The position numbers were made by a program, and so were the translations under genes. 50,184 bases of DNA, taken from NCBI GenBank assembly GCA_016926755.1, contig JAFGNZ010000243.1:1-50184 (forward strand), written 5' to 3'. The notes under the pieces were generated by a model. That model ran no database searches. It was given only the letters and a program-made list of their open reading frames with translations, and was not told the origin of the DNA. Source of the DNA: Myxococcaceae bacterium (lineage in GTDB: Bacteria > Myxococcota > Myxococcia > Myxococcales > Myxococcaceae). Shown here in pieces: positions 45,366 to 50,184 of the stretch; the first letter of the stretch is position 1, and each line of letters opens with the position of its first letter.

Positions 45366-46391
45366 TCAAGATTCCAGGGCCCGGCGGATCCGGGTGAGCG
45401 CCTCGGTGACATCGGCGGCCGAGATGTCCAGGTGGCACACGAGCCGCACGGTGTGCGTCCCCGTGGCATTGAGGAGAACGCCCAGGGCCGTCAGCCGAGA
45501 GACCATCTCGCTCGCCGGGCGCGCAAACTCGACCAGGAGGATGTTGGTCTCCACCCGCGCGGGCTCCACCTTCACCCCCGTCATCTCCGCGAGCCCCGCC
45601 GCCAGCCGGCGCGTGTGGGCGTGGTCCTCGGCCAGCCGCTCCACGTGGTGCTCCAGCGCGTGCAGCGCCGCGGCCGCGAGCACTCCCGCCTGGCGCATCC
45701 CGCCCCCGAGCCGCTTGCGCAGCCGCCGCGCCTCGAGGATGAGCGCCTTGGAGCCCGCCAGCGCCGAGCCCACCGGCGCGCCCAGCCCCTTCGAGAAGCA
45801 GACGGAGGTGGTGTCCGTCAGCCTCGCCCAGGAGGCGGCCGGGGTGCCCGCGGCCACCTGGGCGTTGAAGAGGCGCGCCCCATCCAGGTGCACGGCCAGC
45901 CCGGCCTTACGGGCCGCCTCCACCACCTCCCGGAAGCGCTCCAGCGGCCACACCGTGCCGCCCCCGCGGTTGTGGGTGTTCTCCAGCGACAGGAGCCGCG
46001 AGCGCGGGGCGTGGATGTTCTCCGCGCGCACCGCCTCCGCCACCTGCTCCGGCGTCAACAGGCCGCGATCCCCTGGCAGCGGGTGAGGCTGGATGCCCCA
46101 GAGGGCCGACACCGCGCCCCCCTCGTACTGGATGATGTGGCTGCCCGCCTCGGTGAGGACCTCGTCCCCCGGGCGGCAGTGCAGCCCCATGGCGATCTGG
46201 TTCGCCTGCGTGCCCGAGGGGACGAAGAGCGCGGCCTCGAGCCCCAACCGCTCGGCCACCCGCTCCTCGAGCCGGTTCACCGTGGGGTCCTCTCCATAGA
46301 CGTCATCCCCCACCTCGGCCTCGGCCATGGCGCGGCGCATGGCGGGGGTGGGCCTGGTGACGGTATCGGAGCGGAAGTCGATGGGCTTCAT
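45366..46391 (-). CDS. L-threonine aldolase (low-specificity type)
   Basis: 341 residues, full length. PLP enzyme cleaving threonine or allo-threonine to glycine and acetaldehyde. The internal aldimine Lys201 lies in [13 protein letters not shown]; Asp170 (VHLDGAR) holds the pyridine nitrogen and His85 ([10 protein letters not shown]) stacks on the ring. Starts [22 protein letters not shown], the family's typical N terminus. C-terminal part [22 protein letters not shown]. Divergent from nth with 50 bases between start codons. Single gene without partners on its strand. Confidence 0.9.
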   Translation of the reverse strand: MKPIDFRSDTVTRPTPAMRRAMAEAEVGDDVYGEDPTVNRLEERVAERLGLEAALFVPSGTQANQIAMGLHCRPGDEVLTEAGSHIIQYEGGAVSALWGIQPHPLPGDRGLLTPEQVAEAVRAENIHAPRSRLLSLENTHNRGGGTVWPLERFREVVEAARKAGLAVHLDGARLFNAQVAAGTPAASWARLTDTTSVCFSKGLGAPVGSALAGSKALILEARRLRKRLGGGMRQAGVLAAAALHALEHHVERLAEDHAHTRRLAAGLAEMTGVKVEPARVETNILLVEFARPASEMVSRLTALGVLLNATGTHTVRLVCHLDISAADVTEALTRIRRALES

Positions 46392-46441
46392 GGTGGTTCC
46401 TACCTGCCGGGTGGGTTCCCTCTTTGAGGATGAGGGCGGTT

Positions 46442-47152
46442 ATGTCATACAACCGAGGCGTGGGACGCGAGACAATCGAGGCGAAGCGCAAGCGGGCGAT
46501 CGAGGTGCTGGACCGGCTGGAGACCGAGATGCCGCAGGTGCGGATCCAGCTCGATTATCACACTCCCCTGCAGCTGCTGGTGGCCGTCATCCTCTCCGCG
46601 CAGTGCACGGACAAGCGGGTGAACCTGGTCACCCCCGCCCTCTTCCAGCGCTTCCCCGACGCGCGGGCGTATGCCGCGGTGAAGCCCGAGGAGGTGGAGC
46701 CCTACATCCAGACGTGCGGCCTGTACCGCGCCAAGGCGAAGAACCTGGTCGCGGCGGCCAAGGCGCTGGTGGCCGAGCATGGCGGCGAGGTGCCCCGCTC
46801 CCGGGAGGCGCTGGAGAAGCTGCCGGGCGTGGGGCGCAAGACGGCGGGCGTGGTGTGCATCCACCTGGGAGGAGATGCGGCCTTCCCGGTGGACACGCAC
46901 GTGAAGCGACTGGCTGGCAGGCTGGGCTTCACGACGCAGAGCCACCCCGACAAGGTGGAGCGGGAGCTCCAGGCGCTGGTGCCCCAGGAGCGGTGGATGA
47001 AGGGCCACCAGCTGCTCGTCTGGCATGGGCGCAGGACGTGCTTCGCCCGCTCCCCGGCCTGTCAGCGCTGCGTCGTGGCCGACCTGTGCCCCAAGCGCGG
47101 CGTGCGCGCCCCGCGGGCTAGGCCGACGGATGCTCCTCGCGCTCGGCCTTGA
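46442..47152 (+). CDS. nth: Endonuclease III
   Basis: 236 residues from the ATG at 46442; two possible starts further upstream (46424, 46430) have poorer ribosome-site spacing. DNA glycosylase/AP lyase that removes oxidised pyrimidines. Helix-hairpin-helix LPGVGRKTAG with catalytic Lys133, Asp151 (FPVDTHVKRL) and the 4Fe-4S motif Cys200-x6-Cys207-x2-Cys210-x5-Cys216. The basic C-terminal tail (PKRGVRAPRARPTDAPRARP) extends past the cluster and its last 35 bases overlap the convergent def gene. Confidence 0.95.
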   Translation: MSYNRGVGRETIEAKRKRAIEVLDRLETEMPQVRIQLDYHTPLQLLVAVILSAQCTDKRVNLVTPALFQRFPDARAYAAVKPEEVEPYIQTCGLYRAKAKNLVAAAKALVAEHGGEVPRSREALEKLPGVGRKTAGVVCIHLGGDAAFPVDTHVKRLAGRLGFTTQSHPDKVERELQALVPQERWMKGHQLLVWHGRRTCFARSPACQRCVVADLCPKRGVRAPRARPTDAPRARP

Positions 47153-47639
47153 GGCGCTTCATCCGCTTGCGGATGATCTCGCGCTTGAGCGTGGAGATGT
47201 GGTCCACGAAGACGGTGCCGTTCAGGTGGTCCGTCTCGTGCTGCACCGCGATGGCCAGCAGCTCGTCACACTTCAGCGTCTGCTCCTGGCCCTCCACGTC
47301 GAGGAACTTCACGGTGATGACCGCGGCGCGGTCCACGTCCTCGGCCTCGCCGGGGATGGAGAGGCAGCCCTCGGTGTACGTCGTCTCCCCCTCCATGACG
47401 ATGATCTCCGGGTTGATCATCGCGATGGGCTTGGACTCCGGCTGGCGAGGCGTGGTGTCCAGGACGATGACGCGCTGCAGGATGCCGACCTGCGGCGCCG
47501 CGAGGCCCACGCCGTCGGCGGCGTACATCGTCTCGAACATGTCCTTCACCAGGGCGCGGATGGAGTCGTCCACCTGGGTGACGGGCTTTGCCTTCTGCTT
47601 CAGGATGGGATCAGGCCAGATCAGGATCTCGCGAACCAT
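47118..47639 (-). CDS. def: Peptide deformylase
   Basis: 173 residues from the ATG at 47639; the longer open frame upstream overlaps the pyrophosphatase gene and is not needed. Removes the N-terminal formyl group of new proteins. Three motifs present: GVGLAAPQ (43-50), EGCLS with metal ligand Cys92 (90-94), and HETDH with His134/Glu135/His138. The C-terminal part KREIIRKRMKRLKAEREEHPSA is longer and more basic than the shortest type 1 forms. Its 3' end overlaps nth by 35 bases. Confidence 0.95.
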   Translation of the reverse strand: MVREILIWPDPILKQKAKPVTQVDDSIRALVKDMFETMYAADGVGLAAPQVGILQRVIVLDTTPRQPESKPIAMINPEIIVMEGETTYTEGCLSIPGEAEDVDRAAVITVKFLDVEGQEQTLKCDELLAIAVQHETDHLNGTVFVDHISTLKREIIRKRMKRLKAEREEHPSA

Positions 47640-47695
47640 GGGTCCCGTCTTAACCCTCCCGGAGCGGGCGGGCAACCCGCGCCGGAGCCCGGGTG

Positions 47696-48157
47696 TCACC
47701 CGCCCCGCAGGTCCTCCGGCGGGCCAGCGAGCCACCCCCGGAAGCGGGTGTCCGGTACCTGACCGCGCACCCGGTGGAGCACCTGCTTGAAGCGGGCGTA
47801 GACGCGGAAGAACAGCTCCACGCCCGCCCGCTCCCGCTCCCCCAGCGGCCGGGCGCTGCAGATGACCTTGGGATCGCCCCGGCCCGCGTCGATGAAGTCT
47901 ACCACCCCCACCACCGGGACGCGCAGGCGCTCGCCGCGGCGCAGGCGGGGGCCCAGCACCACCACATCCAGCGGATCCCCGTCCTCCGACTGGAAGCCCG
48001 GGATGCAGCCGTAGTTGTAGGGGCACGGCAGCGGGGAGATGAAGTCGATGCTCCCGTCCCCCCGCCGCTTCACCAGGGACCAGCGCGGGGACTCGATGAG
48101 GACCTCGGGCTCTGGCGGGAGCCCCGGGAGCGCGGAGGAGGGAGCGGGGGCGCGCAT
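47696..48157 (-). CDS. Divergent inorganic pyrophosphatase-like protein
   Basis: 153 residues, shorter than the about 175 of E. coli PPase. Family I features: YNYGCIPG (47-54), DGDPLDVVVL with Asp59, Asp61 and Asp64, and DAGRGDPKVI with Asp90 and Asp95, so the metal-binding aspartates are kept. Several residues that contact phosphate in E. coli PPase are not in their usual form: Arg32 where E. coli has Glu31, and no Arg near the YNYG motif (E. coli Arg43). Lys30 (equivalent of Lys29) is present. It could hydrolyse PPi less well or act on another phosphoanhydride. Its ATG overlaps the upstream coiled-coil gene's stop by one base. Confidence 0.75.
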   Translation of the reverse strand: MRAPAPSSALPGLPPEPEVLIESPRWSLVKRRGDGSIDFISPLPCPYNYGCIPGFQSEDGDPLDVVVLGPRLRRGERLRVPVVGVVDFIDAGRGDPKVICSARPLGERERAGVELFFRVYARFKQVLHRVRGQVPDTRFRGWLAGPPEDLRGG

Positions 48158-50184
48158 CAGTCCAGCAGGTTGCGGGCGTAGTCCGCCCGGAGCTTGTCGT
48201 CAGCGAGCGCGCGCGCCGCCTCGGCCAGCACGTCGCGGATCTGCTGGGCGCGGTACTGGAGCGAGACATCCGGGTGCCCCGCGAAGCGCAGCGGGTGGAA
48301 CTCCGTGGAGAGCCGCTCGAAGGCGCGCTTCACCTCCTCGCCCCCCGCCGTGCGCGCCAGCCCCAGCACCGTGAAGTAGTCCGCGTCCTGGATCTCCTCG
48401 AACTTGGCCTCGAGCCGGCGGATGTCCAGCTCCGGCGGCAGCTCGCCGGGCTCCTCCTCGGCCACGGGCTGCAGCGCCACGAGCCCCAGCGCTCGCGCCA
48501 CGGCGAATGTCTTGAGCGTCGTCTCCTGTGGCAGCCCCGCCCCCAGCAGCAGCGCCTCCAGCGTCCGCTCCCCGTCCACCCCCGCCAGCAGCTGGAGCTC
48601 GCGCGTGGAGAGCCCGAACGCCCCAGGCTCGAGCCCCGCGCTGCCCCGCGCCACGACGGCGCGCAGCCCCCCGGCCTGTACCAGGAAGGACTCCACGGAG
48701 AGGGAGTTGCGCAGCGCCTCGGCCAGCAGGTGCAGCGGCGGGCGCGTGGCGGCCGCGAGCGCCACCTCGTGCGGCGGAGGCTCCTCGGTGACGCGGTAGA
48801 GAGAGGAGGCCTCGGAGAAGGCCTCCAGGAAGATCTGCTCGGTGTAGCGCTGCACCAGGGGCACGGCCTCGGCCTCGCGCAGGTAGCCCCGGCGGCGCAG
48901 CGAGTCGAGCAGCGCGCCCGTGGAGGCCGCGCGCACCAGGCGCAGCTCGTTCTCCTGGCGCGCGTCGATGAGCCCGTCCCGCCGCGCGCGATCGACGAGC
49001 GTCTCCCCCTCCGCCGAGGAGAGCGCCCCCACGAGGCGCCCCGCTCGCAGCCAGAGGATGCGCAGCGCATCGGGCGCCTTGAGCTCCAGGCGCACCTCGG
49101 CCCGGCCCTCGCAGAGCCGGAGGAGGAGGTGCGCGAGCCCCTCCTGCGTCACGCTGCCGCTCCGAGGCACGGACACCCGAGGCTGCCCCGGCGCCTCGAG
49201 CTGGAGGACCGCGGACTGCATGCGAGCCGCCAGTGCCTCGGTCTCCGCCCGGGCCTGCGCGACGGCCTCGGCCTCTCGGCGCGCCGCTGCCTCGGCCTCG
49301 AGGCGCGTACGCTCGGCGGCGGCGAGCCGTTCGGCGGCCTCGGCCTCCATCCGCGTCCGCTCCGCGCTCAGCCGCTCCAGCTCCTGGGCCAGCCGCTCGC
49401 GCTCCTCTCGCGCCTGGGCGAGCTCCGTCTCCAGCCGCGCGAGCTGCTCCCGGAGCTGCTGCTCTCTCCCAGCCGCCTCTTGCGCCTCCTGGAGCGCCGC
49501 CGCCGCCGCCTGCCGCGCCTGGGCCTTCCAGCGGACGAGCTCCTCGGACGCGCGGGTCGCCTCCACCTCCGCCTCCGCATTCAGGCGCTCCAGCTCCTCC
49601 CGGGCCTGGGCCTCGACCTCGGAGCGAGCCTGGAGCTCGGCCTCGAGGCGGGACTCCGCGACCAGGCGCTTCTGCCGCTCCTGCGTGGCACGCGCCTCGG
49701 CCTCGCTCCGCGCCTTCACCTCGGCGGAGAGGCGCGCTTGCAGCTCCTCCCGCGCCATCGCCTCGGTCCCTGCCCGGCCCTCGACCTCGGCCTGGGACTG
49801 CAGGACCGCCCGCAGCCTCTCCTCCGCCTCGGCATGGGCACGCGCCGCTTCCTCCGCGCGCGCCTCCGCCGCCGCGCGAGCATGCGCCTCGGCCTCCGCA
49901 CGTGCCTCCGCCTCGGCGAGCTCCAGCGCCGCTGCCTTGCTCCGTGTCTCCAGCTCGGCCCGAGCCAGGGACTCCATCTCAGCCTGCGCCTCCGCCTCCG
50001 CGCGCGCGAGGATCTCCGTCTCGACCCGCGCCTCCGCTTCGGCACGCCCCTGGGCCTCCGCCTCCGCGCGCGCCTCCGCCTCCTGGCGCGCTCGCGCCTC
50101 CTCCTCCGCCCGCGCCTCCGCCTCCTGGCGCGCTCGCGCCTCCTCCTCCGCCCGCGCCTCCGCCTCCGCCCGCGCCTGCTGCTC
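48157..50184 (-). CDS. Coiled-coil / DUF4388 / J-like protein (5' part outside window)
   Basis: At least 675 codons; the frame is open to the right edge, so the N terminus is missing. The visible N-terminal 325 or so residues are an Ala/Glu/Arg coiled coil with almost no other residues ([20 protein letters not shown] repeats), continuing off the window. A DUF4388-like domain (about 345-515 counted from the window edge; [27 protein letters not shown]) follows, then a J-like helical module (about 600-675; [24 protein letters not shown]) in which the DnaJ HPD triplet is HPL. DUF4388 is common in myxobacterial signalling proteins. The stop overlaps the pyrophosphatase ATG by one base (TGATG), so they are probably co-translated. 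Confidence 0.8.
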   Translation of the reverse strand, partial: EQQARAEAEARAEEEARARQEAEARAEEEARARQEAEARAEAEAQGRAEAEARVETEILARAEAEAQAEMESLARAELETRSKAAALELAEAEARAEAEAHARAAAEARAEEAARAHAEAEERLRAVLQSQAEVEGRAGTEAMAREELQARLSAEVKARSEAEARATQERQKRLVAESRLEAELQARSEVEAQAREELERLNAEAEVEATRASEELVRWKAQARQAAAAALQEAQEAAGREQQLREQLARLETELAQAREERERLAQELERLSAERTRMEAEAAERLAAAERTRLEAEAAARREAEAVAQARAETEALAARMQSAVLQLEAPGQPRVSVPRSGSVTQEGLAHLLLRLCEGRAEVRLELKAPDALRILWLRAGRLVGALSSAEGETLVDRARRDGLIDARQENELRLVRAASTGALLDSLRRRGYLREAEAVPLVQRYTEQIFLEAFSEASSLYRVTEEPPPHEVALAAATRPPLHLLAEALRNSLSVESFLVQAGGLRAVVARGSAGLEPGAFGLSTRELQLLAGVDGERTLEALLLGAGLPQETTLKTFAVARALGLVALQPVAEEEPGELPPELDIRRLEAKFEEIQDADYFTVLGLARTAGGEEVKRAFERLSTEFHPLRFAGHPDVSLQYRAQQIRDVLAEAARALADDKLRADYARNLLD
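50070..50153. repeat. Two tandem 42-bp units in the coiled-coil gene
   Basis: 50070-50111 and 50112-50153 are identical 42-base units (14 codons), followed by a partial third copy from 50154. They encode coiled-coil heptads of the minus-strand gene (Ala/Arg/Glu repeats), so they are protein-coding repeats and not a CRISPR-like array. Confidence 0.8.

Noticed and set aside
50070-50184. CRISPR-like or satellite repeats at the right edge
   Set aside because: Units are multiples of three without spacers and encode coiled-coil residues; no leader or cas genes.

Overview
The window is GC-rich bacterial chromosome with the strong GC3 codon bias and dense gene packing of myxobacteria (Myxococcota). 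Several features point there: a Ser/Thr kinase with a PilZ domain, MJ0042-zinc-ribbon/TPR and DUF4388/J-like signalling proteins, many Cys-rich or Ala/Pro-rich lipoproteins, and an Oar-like TonB-dependent receptor beside tonB-exbB-exbD-exbD and recA. I read 47 protein genes. The first (rimO) and last (a coiled-coil/DUF4388 protein) run off the window. I see no rRNA, tRNA, IS element, prophage or CRISPR array, so this looks like core chromosome rather than an island.

Layout. 0-6 kb: end of rimO, a lipoprotein with two inactive retropepsin-like halves, lolA, then trmH, obg, rpmA and rplU on the minus strand, and a small Cys-rich lipoprotein. 6-10 kb: a kinase-PilZ-TPR protein, then an isopenicillin-N-synthase-like oxygenase paired with a nitrilase-like hydrolase. 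10-15 kb: a minus-strand operon of an MJ0042/GYF/TPR membrane protein, a zinc ribbon protein and gatC-gatA-gatB. 15-20 kb: ftsK with an unusual motor insertion, an RlmL-type methyltransferase, plsY and a DUF2752 protein. 20-25 kb: a DUF4920 protein, a solitary PD-(D/E)xK-like protein, an unknown protein and a B12-type radical SAM protein.

25-31.5 kb holds the most coherent system. A receptor plus lipoprotein operon (minus strand) is divergent from tonB-exbB-exbD-exbD (plus strand). Each side has a recognisable sigma70-type promoter and a strong terminator-like hairpin, and a long RNA hairpin lies between exbB and the first exbD. Together these genes would make a dedicated energised outer-membrane transport unit. 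In M. xanthus the Oar receptor of this family is linked to PopC protease secretion and development, so export as well as import should be considered.

31.6-43.7 kb: comM, a type II NADH dehydrogenase, plsC, recA, a DUF1285-like protein, a polytopic membrane protein, cinA, pssA, an alpha/beta hydrolase and a beta-helix protein. 44-50 kb: an HU/IHF protein behind a relatively AT-rich promoter region, an M23 peptidase lipoprotein, threonine aldolase, nth, def, a divergent inorganic pyrophosphatase and the coiled-coil protein.

Most genes are housekeeping: phospholipid synthesis (plsY, plsC, pssA), translation (gatCAB, rplU, rpmA, obg, def, trmH, rimO), DNA repair and segregation (recA, nth, ftsK, comM) and envelope biogenesis (lolA, tonB system, M23). 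The less usual features are accessory domains grafted on to core proteins, gene tails that overlap on opposite strands, and several unassigned periplasmic or lipoprotein genes.
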